Positions 38,623 to 49,373 of a stretch of 64,000 nucleotides of DNA are shown one piece after another. The position numbers were made by a program, and so were the translations under genes. The notes under the pieces were generated by a model, which did no database searches, was not told where the DNA came from, and saw nothing but the letters and a program-made list of their open reading frames with translations. The stretch's first letter is position 1; each line of letters starts with the position of its first letter. The DNA is from Telopea speciosissima. Lineage: Eukaryota > Streptophyta > Magnoliopsida > Proteales > Proteaceae. Where the stretch lies: assembly GCF_018873765.1 (NCBI RefSeq), contig NC_057924.1, positions 24,485,542 through 24,549,541 on the forward strand, given 5' to 3'.

Positions 38623-39219
38623 TTAGCCTTGAAAAAAAGAGCTCCAAAGAGAGCACTCAGAGAAAATTATCCATAGGCCTTTGAGTCTCATGGATAAATT
38701 GAAGTCCTCCAATGACCTAATACCCAAACCACCCTCCCTTATTGGTCTACAAAACTTTTTTCCAACTAACCCAATGGTGTCGCTTTCCAAACTCTGAGTC
38801 TCCCCATAAGAAATTGGAGCAAATGGAATAAAAACGAAACATAACCACTCGAGGAATATCAAGGCAAGTTAGAATGTGATTAGGCATGGAAGATAGAACA
38901 TGCTTAAGAAGGATTACTCTCCCCCCAGATGACAGGAGTTTTCCTTTCCATCGCACCACTCTTTTCCTCTCTTTAGCCAAGATATCATCAAATACTTTCA
39001 GTTTGCCAGAATAAAGGGGAGCACCCAAATAGGTTATAGGCAGTTTTTTCCTAACAAAATCATGTTATTTCACCAACCACTATGCAACGATGGTTAAAGG
39101 CTTTCCGACTCATTATAAAACAGCTTTTTTGCCATTTACAAGTTGCCCAGAGAAATTTTCATAACGGGAAATAAAACCCATAATCTGTTTCAGAGATGAT
39201 TTAGGATCTTTAATAAAAG
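38623..39219 (-). pseudogene. LINE A reverse transcriptase, 3' part
   Basis: Reads KDPKSSLKQIMGFISRYENF and GAPLYSGKLKVFDDILAKER, then SSGGRVILLKHVLSSMPNHI and NFLWGDSEFGKRHHWVSWKK. These are the thumb and post-RT segments of plant LINE ORF2. It is cut at 39219 by the long-TIR element immediately after the FADD box, whose other half is at ~46890. Confidence 0.88.
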
Positions 39220-39329
39220 GGAAAATTACACAGCGACCCCCTGAGGTTTATCCTAAATATAGAGTGACCCCTTGTGTTTCTAAATTATACAGCCTCACCC
39301 CCTGAGTGGACGGTGTTAAATAATACAAT

Positions 39330-39343
39330 GTAAAATGCCAACT
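39330..39343 (+). repeat. LINE B target-site duplication, left copy
   Basis: GTAAAATGCCAACT, matching GTAGAATGCCAACT at 45133-45146 with one mismatch. Confidence 0.88.
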
Positions 39344-39421
39344 ATACGGAAAAGTGCCTAAGGTTTTTACGTGGGGGGCTCTGGACGCGCATCGTAGCAT
39401 CGCCGTTTTCGACTAGGGTTC

Positions 39422-40973
39422 ATGGAGGATCCTCCCACTCGGGGGGATCTGCCGCTGGCACAACAGCGGCCTGTAGCCCCTTCCTTTGCTTCTGTGGCGG
39501 CTAGGACGTTTCAGGCTGCTTGCCCAGCCATTGCGCTGAAGCCTCCATCGGTGCACCTGGGGGCGCCTGTGGTCTTCTTTTCTGAGGAGGAGATCATGCT
39601 TTCGGAGGAGCCATTGTAGATGGCGCTTGTGGCCAAGTGCTCATACGGCAGACCTTCGATTTTCGACTTCAAACGAAATTTACAATCGTCATTCCACCTC
39701 GCTGCTGATGTGCAAGTATCAACATTGGATCCCAGACACCTGCTGCTTAGGTTTTCGAACCATGCGGATTTCACACGTGTTTGGCTGAAGGAACACGTTG
39801 TCATGCAGGGTTTTACAATCCGGTTTTTCAAGTGGACTCGCTATTTCAAGTCAGGGGTTGAAGCTTCGGTTGTTCCCCTATGGATCTCGTTCCCTAACCT
39901 GCCGATAAACCTCTATGACGGAAATTTCTTTCGCTCCATTACAGGGATGATAGGAAAAGTTTTAAAGGTAGATGGGGCAACTGCTGCGTGTTCTCAGACG
40001 AATGCAGCGAGGGCCTGCGTCGAGGTCGATCTCCTTTCTGATCTTCCCGAGAAGGTGTGGGTGGGCTGTGGTAAAGATGGTTTTTTCCAGCGGGTGGTAT
40101 ACAAAAAATTGCCACAATATTGTACTGGGTGTTTTAAATTGGGACATTGCCTTGAGACCTACAGAAAGCACCAGGGACAGCAGAGAGGGCCAAGGAAAGA
40201 GCAGGTCGACGTTTGGGTGGAGCTGCTTCAAAGCCCAGGGATGGAAAGAGGGACTGATGGTGAGGTTGTGGGGATCAGATCAAACCGAGGAAAAGTAGGG
40301 GGAGATAATACCCCCGAAGATTGTTCAAGGCAGTGGTGGGGAGGCCACAGGGGAGGGCGTTATTGCAGCCAATGCAGGTTTTGATGAAGAGCCTGTAAGG
40401 GCGGTTCAGGGGATTGGTAGGGTGTCACGTTGCGTTGCAGTGGTGGTATCTGACCAAGTGGAGGAGACCTTGCGGGGCAGACTGCAACCAGAGGGGAGGA
40501 CCGGGTGTAGATCAGAGAATGGTGGGGAGGGTGTTAGCTCCGGTGAGGAGCCTGATGTCCAGTCATTGGAAAGTGTAGGGGATGTCGCCGACGATGGGGA
40601 CGATATTTTTCGAGAGTGGATAGACTCTCCTGGGAAGTACCTTACTCACTTGAAGTCTCACAACAAGAGTGAGAATGCCCAGATGGTTAAAGCGACAGTG
40701 GACGACATGGTGTTGGTAGGGCGCCGGCGGCAACCCATGCATGGAGTATCTGTTGCAGAGATTAGGGCGTCAAGCCAGGCGTTCGAAGTACGGCTTCAAG
40801 CTTTGAAGCAGCGTGTGGAGGAGGAGAAGCAAGAACCTGGGGCGCCTAGGGAGGTTGTTAAACCTGCAGCCAAGAGGAGACCCAAGAAGAAAATTGCTCT
40901 AAGCTCTTCTCTCAGTCGGCCATTCACTAGGTCAATGGGACCTGATGCAACATGCCCCAAACCTTTGTCATGA
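39422..40973 (+). pseudogene. LINE B ORF1 (DUF4283 plus CCHC-type knuckle)
   Basis: Nucleic-acid-binding protein of plant L1 elements. ATG at 39422 gives MEDPPTRGDLPLAQQRPVAP. A TAG occurs at 39617 after SEEPL. The next part is the DUF4283 region: LVAKCSYGRPSIFDFKRNL, ADVQVSTLDPRHLLLRF and GFTIRFFKWTRYF. The zinc knuckle reads YCTGCFKLGHCLETY, with Tyr in place of the last Cys of C-x2-C-x4-H-x4-C. A frameshift near 40300-40400 leads to an acidic then basic C-terminus ending KPAAKRRPKKKIALSSS and FTRSMGPD. Its stop TGA (40971-40973) overlaps the ATG of ORF2. Confidence 0.88.
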
Positions 40974-43900
40974 ATTTGTTGTTTTGGAATATTAGAGGAA
41001 TGGGCAACAAGCCATCTGTGAGGCGGTTGAAGGCTCTTATTTTATCTGCTAAGGTGGATATGGTGGTTATCGCTGAACCAAAAATTTCTTTCCTCAAGGC
41101 TGGACGTTTAATGAAGAAGATTGGGATGGGTGGTGTTGTTTCTAATGGAGAGAATAATGGCCACAGATTATGGGTGTTCCGGCGACAAGATGCTCAGGTC
41201 AGGATGATGGACACCCATGAACAGTTTATCACTGTGGAATGCAGGGTTGGGGATGAGAAGGCAGTCCTTGTCTCCTTCGTACATGCGCTGTGCTCCATCT
41301 ACGAGGGGCTCTCTAGAGTGCCTTGATTGACCAGGGGGTGGAAGCCTCAACCCCTTGGGCCATTTGTGGTGATTTTAATGCTATTTTGAGCCCCGGGGAA
41401 AAGGTGGGAGGAAGACAGGTGTGCCCTATCTCTTTGGAGGATTTTGGCGCTTTTGTGAATAATGCTGGTTTGGTGGATGGGGGTTTTCAAGGGAACGCTT
41501 ACACCTAGTCTAATAACCAGGAGGGTGGTGGCAAGATACTTGCAAGGTTGGATCGGTTTTTGCTTAATGCTGTGTGGCTAGATTCCTTTGGTCACAACAG
41601 GGTTGAACATTTTAATCGTGAATGCTCGGATCATGCGCCAATCTTGCTGCACTCTGCAACCCAGACGACCTTTCAGGCTTCACCTTTCAAATTCCAACAA
41701 ATGTGGATTTCTCACCCTGATTTTAAGGAATGCGTTCGTCTGTGTTGGGAAGTTCAAGTGTGCGGGTCCCCTTTACAGATCCTTTACTTAAAGTTGAAAG
41801 CACTGCGCATCAGGCTTAAGAGCTGGAATAAAGCTATGTTTGGGAACATCCACCAAAATGCAAGAAACGCCGAAGACATGGTTGCCAGGGCTGAAGTTGA
41901 AGCAGAACAGTCACCTAGTGATGATTCTAGAAGGGCGTTGATGGATGCTAGGAAGAAACTCCATGATGTCCTATTACAAGAAGAGATCTTTTGGAGACAG
42001 AAATCTAGGGTGCGATGGCTCAAGGAAGGTGAGAGGAATACCAAGTTTTTCCATACCGCAGTCAATGTCTGTAGGCGTATTGAAAGGGTGGATAAAGTCA
42101 GAGATGCGAATGGAGAGTGGGTACACAGCTCTGAGGGTGTTGCTATGGAGGCAACTAGGTTTTTTGCTGAGTTATTCTCGACTCAGGGGGTCAGGAACGA
42201 TCAGGATCTCTTGGATTTTATTCCTAGAGTTGTTACGGATGATGACAATGTGGCCTTGTTGCATATACCACCTTTGGAGGAAGTTAAAAAGGCAGTATTT
42301 GCTCTATCAAAGGATAGTGCACCGGGCCCAGATGACTTTTCAGGCTATTTTTCACCTCTTGTTTATAGGGGAGGATGTCTGGAGGGTAGTAGAGGACTTC
42401 TTCTCTGGGGGTTTGCTGCCAAGGGGTTATACATCGGTGAATTTGGTGCTTATTCCAAAAAAGGAGAACCCAGAGGTAATTTTTGACTTTAGACCTATCA
42501 GCTTGTGTAATTTTGCTTATAAAATAAAAGCTAAGATTATTTCTTCTCGCCTGGTTGTTATTCTTCCTAATATTATCTCCGAGGAACAAGGAGCTTTTGT
42601 CCAGGGTAGATGCATTCATGATAATATTGCTCTAGTGCAAGAAGTGGTTTATGACATCAACAGAAACACTCGGGGAGGTAATGTGGTTCTTAAACTGGAT
42701 ATGGCCAAGGCGTATGATAGGCTGGAATGGGGTTTTCTATATGCAGTCTTGGAGAGGTTTGGTTTTGCAGCTGATTGGATTGATCTTATTAAGAAAACTA
42801 TTGAGAACTGTTGGTTCTCGGTGGTGCTTAATGGGGGACCTGCGTTTTTCTTCAAGTCATCAACGGGGGTGAGACAAGGTGATCCCCTATCACTGGCGCT
42901 ATTTATTATGGCTGAAGAGGTGATGAGTACAGGGCTGCAGTTTTTGTTTAGTGAAGGAAGGGCCAAATTCTTTCAAGTCCCAAGGGGGTGTCCAGGCATT
43001 TCGCATAGTTTGTTTGCGGATGATACTATCATTTTCGCAAAGGGCCTAAAAAAACTTTGAAACAAATTATTGGTTTATTGGAAGATATGAAGGAGCGTCT
43101 GGGCAGCTTGTAAACAAAGCAAAGAGTTGCTTCGTTGTGGGGATAAAATGCCAAAGCACAGATGTCGTATGATAGAAGAGATTACGGGGTACCAAAGGAA
43201 AAGGCTGCCATTAATTTACCTAGGAGCGCCTTTGTATGCAGGCCGGTTGAGTGTCAATTTCTTTGAAGATTTCCTGGCCAGAATGCGAAAGAAAATAGCG
43301 GGGTGGAAAAGAATATTCTTATCTTCAGGAGGGAGAATGGTTCTTCTCAGGCATGTTCTTTCATCAATGCCCATCCACATCATTGCTTCACTAGACATTC
43401 CAAGGACCATTATTCTCAAATTTCACAGCCTTTGTGCCAATTTCTTGTGGGGGGAATCGGAATGGGGAAACTGGCATCACTGGGTGAGTTAGGAGAAGGT
43501 GTGTCGGCCTCTAGCTGAGGGTGGTCTTGGTGTTAGGAGATTGGAGGATACAGGCCGTGCTTTACGGTTGAAGGGGTTATGGCGAGTACTGTCTACAGAC
43601 TCCTTATGGTCAACTTTTTTCAAAGCAAAATTCCAGAGAAACCAACATATGGCGGTGGTAACTACTAGAGCAACAGGTTCTATTTCTTGGAGACGGGCTG
43701 TGGCGGTAAAGGATTTATTCTCTCCAACTCACGCTGGCTTGTGGGTAGAGGTGAGGTCTCTTTTTGGTTGGATAATTGGTCCGGTTTTGGTGCACTGCTG
43801 GACCAGGTCGATGGAGCTCATAACCTCAACCTTGACCTGCATGTGAGGGACGTCTGGAATTGTGATGGAACTTGGGATCAAAGGGAGTTGCAAAAAATTG

Positions 43901-45020
43901 ATTCACGGCAGATACAGGATTGTGTACGGTCCAAGAAGATGTTTCTTTCAGAGATAGATGACAGGCTTGCCTGGACACCGAAAAGGACTGGAGTTTTCTC
44001 AACAAAGTCTGCCTGGAGAGCTATTAGGCCTGTTGACATGGAGAGGCCTTTTGCAACATGGATCTGGCACCAGGCAGTCCCAACTAAAATTGGTTTTTTT
44101 GCGTGGCAGATTTTATGTGGAAGGGTCCCTACTGATGATTCAATCATGAGGCTTGGCGTTCCTTTGGCTTCGAAATGCCTATGCTGTGGTGCACCCAAGG
44201 TTGAAACCGCTTCTCACTGTCTAGTGTGGGGGGGGGGACGGCTTCAAAAGTCTGGGATTTCTACTCTCGGTTGATGCAGGTAGAGAATGTTGTGTTACAA
44301 GAGGTGAGGAGCAGATTGTTGTTTTGGCAAGGCATTGCGAACAGGAGAAGCCTATGTGGTGTCATTACGGGCTTAATTCCGATGTTTGTTGTCTGGGAAC
44401 TATGGAGGGAAAGGAATAATAGGAGAAATGGTGAGAAGGCCCAGTCTGCCGGAACCATTGTGGATGTTGTTAGAGGGTGGATCCATGAAATACCACTAGT
44501 CCAGGGATTTAAACCTCCACCTCTTCAAGAGTCGTTGGTGCTGCAATTTTTTGGCTTAGCGTCTCAACCTATCACGGGCAAAGCCCCCGTCCCGGTCTAT
44601 TGGTGCCCACCGTTTAATTCAATGAAGCTTAATACAGATGGGGCGTGTAGGGGTAACCTAGGAATGGGAGGTGAAGGTGCAATTATTAGAGACGGAGAGG
44701 GGGGTGTGGTGGTGGCCTGTGCCAAGTTTTATGGTGAGTGCACCAACAACATATCAGAAATTAGAGCTCTAATTGATGGACTCAACCTTTGTAGGGAGAA
44801 GGGCTTCCAAAATGTGTATGTTAACTCAGACTCGGCTACAGTTGTCTGATGTGTGTCAAGCAAAAATTGCAATTCATGGAAGGCTTGGTAATGGTTTCAG
44901 GAGGTTTTGTGGTTGCTGCAGGAGATCCAGGCTGTTGTGACGTTCACATACAGGGAAGGTAATAGGGCTGTAGACTGGCTTGCGAATTACGCCTGTAACA
45001 GGAAGGAAGGGTTGGGGTAA
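40970..45020 (+). pseudogene. LINE B ORF2 (endonuclease, reverse transcriptase, zf-RVT, RNase H)
   Basis: ATG 40970 gives MNLLFWNIRGMGNKPSVRRL, an APE-type endonuclease start. It continues with VVIAEPKISF (Glu), ICGDFNAIL, RLDRFLLNAVW and ECSDHAPILL (Asp-His). Frames change near 41320, with a stop in AYT*SNNQ at ~41506 and a further frame change near 42350. RT follows: NLVLIPKKENPEVIFDFRPI, EEQGAFVQGRCIHDN, KLDMAKAYDRLEW, STGVRQGDPLS and the catalytic SLFADDTIIFAKG (~43005-43045). After further frame changes come SSGGRMVLLRHVLSSMP, zf-RVT CLCCGAPKVETASHCLVW (~44178-44230) and RNase H KLNTDGACRG, NNISEIRALIDGL, NSDSATVV, FTYREGNRAVDWLANYA (~44630-45000). Stop at 45018. Confidence 0.92.
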
Positions 45021-45132
45021 GGCGGGAATGTCCCCCCCCAGTGTATTCTTTATTCTTATTTCTTGATTTTAATAAAATTCTAGGGGCTGCCCCGAGTCCC
45101 AGAGAATATTCGGGTTAAAAAAAAAAAAAAAA

Positions 45133-45146
45133 GTAGAATGCCAACT
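45133..45146 (+). repeat. LINE B target-site duplication, right copy
   Basis: GTAGAATGCCAACT directly after the 16-A tail. Confidence 0.88.
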
Positions 45147-46699
45147 TTGCCCTCTTCTAATATCATTAACCAAAAACTGTTAAATAATACAATGTAAAAG
45201 GCCAACCTTGCCCTCTTCAAATCCTCTTTCCTCTCTAACCCTTTCTTCTTCTTTATTTTCGTCTTTTCTGGCTTCTTCTCCTCCTTCGTTGCCGTTGTTG
45301 CTTTCATCGCCACCATTCTGGCCACCCAGCAGCTCTAGGCCTCTTCCAGGTACAAAGAGTGGAGCTGCTTGAACCCAAGAGCAGATCTGAGATGAGCATA
45401 GGGCGATGTTGAAGAAGAAGAATCACTCATGTTATCTTTCTTAATAATCCCCATACCATATAGAGAGATACATTATTTTATACATAGAGAAATCGCAAAT
45501 CGCCTTCCTTGATATGCTGCTGATCTCCTCAATTCAAACTCTCTACTCACAGATCCAGTTCTTGTTTCTCTACCCTGATCAGTGTTTACAATATTCAAAG
45601 CATAATCTCCAACTACTTGAGAATGAGCTTTTGTTCATTGGGGGGGGGGGGTTTGAGGGGTGGGACGACGACGGCGATGCGTTTGGGGTTAAGCTCGTAT
45701 TAGTCATGGCCTCTTCTTCTTCAAATCGCCGTTTCTTTCTATTTCCTTTCAATTTTATCGGATCAATTAATTCAGGGGCTCAGGGGTCAAACAGGACCTA
45801 AAGTCCACCCAAGCATCCCTTCATTGTTTTTTAGCTTTAACACACCCGTCGCTGATTCAGAGGGATGTAGAATTCTGGTGAATGCCATTTAGTGAAGATG
45901 CAGTTTCAAAGGTGAAGAACATGCTTGACGAGCACACAGCTGGGTGGGGATTGAAGAAGGAAGAATATGATCTTGTGCTTACATGGAAAGGACACAATGT
46001 GGTGTTTTTTTTACTGCTTGGGTACCTGCCTAGCTAGAAATAGAAGACAGCCCTGTTACTCACCCACAACCACCCATCGTCGAAAATACTCTGCCCTGTT
46101 ACACACCCCAGCCCTGCCACTAGCCCTCTGCTTACTACGCCGCCACAAATCCATTCTCTGAATCGCAAATCCTCTTTTCTACAATCACCCCTCTCTTAGC
46201 TTCTCTTCCTTTTCTTCTCTTTCCGCAAACCCTAAACTCTGATGAAAGAAAAAAAAAATTGCACCTTGATGCATAAAATGCTCTCTCCTAATTTCTCCTT
46301 GTTGAACAAATCATCTTTCCAAAATGCTAGGTGTCTCTGAATCATTGATCTCTAATGCCAGACCCAAACGATTCAGAGGCTTTTCCTCTTGCACAAAAAC
46401 CTCCGCCAAGCTCAATGGGTGAGAGATGAGAAAACAAAACTAAAGATGACTCTCCGAGGTAAACTCCGGCGACGTCGGGGATGAACGAAATTTTTATTGT
46501 ATCCGATGGACTCTCCGACGTAAACTCCGGTGATGTCTAGGATGAACGCGACCCCCCTTAGTCGTTGTGCCTTCCTGTTGCAGCCTCTCTGTCGCAGGTA
46601 ACTTCGACTAACAGGGGAAGGGAAGGGGAAGGGGGAGTGAAGTTCGGGCTTCTGTAAGGGCAAAATGATAAGTTCACACCCCATTAGAGGTATATTTAT
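45147..46699 (+). other. interior of the third long-TIR element, with gene-like fragments
   Basis: No complete gene. It contains leader-like CT-rich tracts, a G10 run (~45641-45650) and two possible exon pieces. At 45890-45980 a frame reads PFSEDAVSKVKNMLDEHTAG then WGLKKEEYDLVLTWKGHN, which looks like real protein but is unidentified. At 46324-46422 a 32-codon ORF, MLGVSESLISNARPKRFRGF..., resembles an N-terminal targeting peptide. A ~40-bp motif (ACTCTCCGA[G/C]GTAAACTCCGG) occurs twice, ~46450 and ~46510. Confidence 0.45.
46324..46422 (+). pseudogene. possible captured N-terminal targeting-peptide fragment
   Basis: ATG at 46324, 32 codons rich in Ser, Arg and Lys and lacking acidic residues apart from one Glu, ending TGA at 46420. 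Composition fits a plastid or mitochondrial transit peptide, and a CT-rich leader ending near AAACCCTAAACTCTGATG lies upstream. Too short to identify; chance is possible. Confidence 0.25.
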
Positions 46700-46870
46700 C
46701 ATTTTAATGTATCAAAGGCCAACACATCAGCAACTATCGGGAATACTATAACACATGGGGGCTGAGTATAAGAAGTACCCTAAACTCAGGGGTATTGGGT
46801 GTATATTTTCAAAACACAGGGGTTGTTCTGCATTTAGAACAAACCTTAGGGATCATAATGTAATTTATCC

Positions 46871-47960
46871 TAAATAATAATGTCATCAGCAAATAGGCTA
46901 TGAGAAATACCTAGACATCCATGGGGGAGGTGAAAAAAGCTAGCTCGACCCTTTGCAAAAAGGTTTGTCAAATCCCTACTCAGAACCTCTTCAGCCAGAA
47001 TAAATAAACTGGGAGATAACGGGTCTTCTTGACGCAGCTCCTTGTTGATTTGAAGAAACTAGAGGGACCAGAATGAGGAATTCATTACTATTGAACAACA
47101 ATTCTGAAGAGTTTTCTCAATTAGTCCAATCCAAGTCTGGCAAAAACCGAATTTTTAAAACCTCAACCAGAAAATTCCACTCAAGGTGGTCATTAGCTTT
47201 AGCCATATACAACCTTAACATGACATTCTCACCTCTGGTCTTCCTGTGAAGATCTTGGATAACCTTTCACACCAAAGCAATATTGTCATGGATATACTAG
47301 CTTTTGACAAAAGCACCCTGTTCTTCTGAAATCAATTTAGGGAGAAGCACCACCAACCTACTAGAGTTGATTTTAACAATAATTTTGTAAGAGAAGTTGC
47401 ATAGACTGATCGGTCTAAAATCTAACATAAACTCAGGTGACTCTTTTGTTGGAATAAGGACAAGGTGAGAAGAAGGGAAACTCCTAGATAAAATTCCTTC
47501 TGCAAAGAAATCTTTCACCGCCGCCCAGATATCATTGCTAATAATATCCCAACATGATGTCAAAAATTGCCCAGAGAAACCGTCCGACCCTAAGGCACTT
47601 TCTTTTGATCGATAGAAAAAACATTGCATCCCTAGCCTCCTCCAATGTTGGGATTGAAATAAGAAAAACATTGTCTTTTGCATTAACAAATGCAAGAATT
47701 GCCTCAAGCAAGGATGGGTCAGGTGAGGTAGGCCCAGAAGAAAAAATATCGCCAAAGAACTTCACCGCTTCAGAATTAACACCATCTGCTCTAAAAATCA
47801 ACTCACCATGGCAGTCCTTAATTTTGTCTATACCGCAGTTCTTACACTTGACGTTAACCACAATATGGAAGAATTTAGTATTTCTCTCCCCTTCTTGAAG
47901 CCATTTAATTCTTGATTTTTCCTTCTAAAAAATTTCCTCTTGAAGAAGAGTTTGCTGCAA
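46871..47960 (-). pseudogene. LINE A reverse transcriptase, 5' part
   Basis: Minus strand: SDGFSGQFLTSCWDIISNDI, SSHLVLIPTKESPEFMLDF, RPISLCNFSYKIIVKINSSR, ISEEQGAFVKS, then degraded FV..R.IHDNIALV and finally FADD next to the insertion point (~46885). It is the finger and palm part of RT and matches LINE B 42300-43030. Frame changes at ~47540 and ~47300 break it. Confidence 0.88.
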
Positions 47961-48127
47961 GTGGTCACGGGCAAGTTGAAGCTGGTTAAAAGAGTTTTTA
48001 GAGGAATACAAATCATATGCTACTTCAGCCCGGGTAACCTTATCTTCAATATCTTTGACATTTTGGTGGATGTCCCCGAAGACCTCTTTATTTCAAAACT
48101 TGAGTCTTATCAGAAGATATTTCAATT

Positions 48128-48946
48128 TTAAAAAGAGAACCTGGAGAGGAGTTCCCACAAAGGACGTAGACCATGCGCCTGAAACAAAATCTTTGAAGTC
48201 AGGATGGAAAAGCCACATCTATTGAAATTTAAAAAAATATGGTTTTTTTGAAATTGAAGTAAAATAGGGGAGTGATCCGAGCAAGATATATTCAAATGGC
48301 GAGCTTTGGAAAATTGATATGTGGACAGCCAAATGTGATTTAGGAAAGTCATGTCCAATCTAGCCTTTACCATTCCTCTCCCTGATTGTCCATTGGACCA
48401 GGTGAATAGACTGCCTTCATAATCTGCGTCAATGAGAGCAGCGCTATTAGTAAAATCATTGAACTCTTCCGATGATGTCGCACACGGTGGCCTTCCACCA
48501 GCCTTTTCCAACGGAGATAAAATAGCATTGAAGTCTCTCCACAAAAGGCCTAGGGAGAGGACACAATTGTAGAAAAAATTTTCAAGTCTTTCCCATAAAA
48601 TACGCCTCATTGAAACCGCGCACAGAGCATGAACAAAGGTGACAATAAAGTCATTACATGAACCCACCATCCTACAAGAAAGAGTAATGAACTGAGAGTG
48701 ACTCTCTAGCACCTCCACCTGTAAATGATCTTTCCTGAACACCCAAATCCTACTACCACCATTGTTACCATTGAAAGAGCACTAGTGCAGTCCAATCTTT
48801 CTCATAATAGGAGGAGCTTTACTAAAAGGGATTTTCAGTTCAGAAATCGCCACCAAATCCATATTAGAAGACTTCACAATAGAATTTAACCACCTACCAG
48901 TAGGCTTATTTCCCATACCACGGCAGTTCCAGAACAGAAAATTCAT
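48128..48946 (-). pseudogene. LINE A endonuclease (ORF2 N-terminus)
   Basis: Starts at minus-strand ATG 48946 (MNFLFWN followed by RGMGNKPTGRW), with DLVAISELKIPFSKA (Glu), a frame stop near 48785, then VFRKDHLQVEVLESHSQFIT, WRDFNAILSPLEKAGGRPP, RLDMTFLNHIW and CSDHSPILLQF (Asp-His pair). These are all APE-endonuclease motifs in order. The GDFN motif has become RDFN, which suggests decay. Confidence 0.88.
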
Positions 48947-49359
48947 GGTAAACTTAATAAACCATAGACCTTGTGATACCTAACAGTAGGTTTGTTACCT
49001 AGGGTCATAGACCTTGTAATACGCCTTTGCATCATTCCTGACTTGGTAGGTTGCCTCTTACCTTCTTCGCCATGTTTTCTAGAAGTACCCACATGTAGAC
49101 TCTTAATCACTCTTTCAATCCTACCTTGCAGAGTGGACCCAAACGCTTTAGGGTCCTTGACTGTGATTCTCCAATCCTGATACTAAGGTCTGTAACATTC
49201 TAGGAATAAATCATCTCGGGAATTACTTACAAAGGATTGACTTTGTCAATCCTAACTTTGACTTCACACCATATGACCTCCCTGTAGGTTTGCCCAAATC
49301 ATCCATAGTGAAATGCTTCGAGGGAAACAGCCGGCTCAAACCCTCCTTACAACCCTCTA
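48944..49359 (-). pseudogene. LINE A ORF1 tail
   Basis: The minus-strand frame ending at the TGA of 48943-48945 (ATGA overlap with ORF2) reads KHGEEGKRQPTKSG, QRRITRSMTLGNKP and VYGLLSLP*. The TRSM motif and basic character match the LINE B ORF1 C-terminus (FTRSMGPD). Further upstream the frame is unclear. The element's 5' end is set by the TSD at 49360. Confidence 0.65.
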
Positions 49360-49373
49360 AAATGTATCACATT

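Larger units (their letters stand above)
39344..45132 (+). mobile_element. LINE B (L1-type), near full length, with poly(A) and TSD
   Basis: A 5.8 kb element with a short 5' UTR, ORF1 (39422-40973), ORF2 (40970-45020), a short 3' UTR and a 16-A tail (45117-45132), between 14-bp target duplications. The 3' UTR block TTTTAATAAAATTCTAGGGGC resembles the end of LINE A (AATAAAATTTAGGGGCC), so the two belong to the same family. ORFs hold several stops and frameshifts, so this copy is dead, but it is much better preserved than LINE A, as expected from its later insertion. Confidence 0.95.
39220..46870. mobile_element. third long-TIR (Mutator-like) element, split by LINE B
   Basis: Its left end reads GGAAAATTACACAGCGACCC and its right end reversed reads GGATAAATTACATTATGATCC; both continue with related CCCTGAG(G/T)TTT-like blocks, so the terminal repeats are old and diverged. 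Without LINE B (39344-45132 plus one 14-bp target copy) it is about 1.85 kb. It has no transposase. Its interior has gene-like fragments (45890-45980; 46324-46422). A clear TSD was not found in the LINE A sequence at its borders. Confidence 0.68.
36970..49359 (-). mobile_element. LINE A (L1-type, minus strand), split by a long-TIR element
   Basis: Two halves of one LINE: 3' half 36970-39219 and 5' half 46871-49359. The halves join within the reverse-transcriptase catalytic box (FADDII on one side, KDPKSSLKQIMGF on the other). The 3' terminus ends with a short A-run (T7 on plus, 36968-36974). A 14-bp target duplication with one mismatch, AAATGCATCACATT / AAATGTATCACATT, flanks the whole (36956-36969; 49360-49373). 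Only the tail of ORF1 remains, so it was 5'-truncated at insertion (~4.7 kb). ORF2 has many frame breaks. Confidence 0.9.

Noticed and set aside
41945..42280. Plus-strand frame starting MLGRNSMMS upstream of the RT frame
   Set aside because: Only the part after ~42350 is real RT; the earlier part is an out-of-frame reading of ORF2, whose true frame there gives the QEEIFWRQKSRVRWLKEGE motif.
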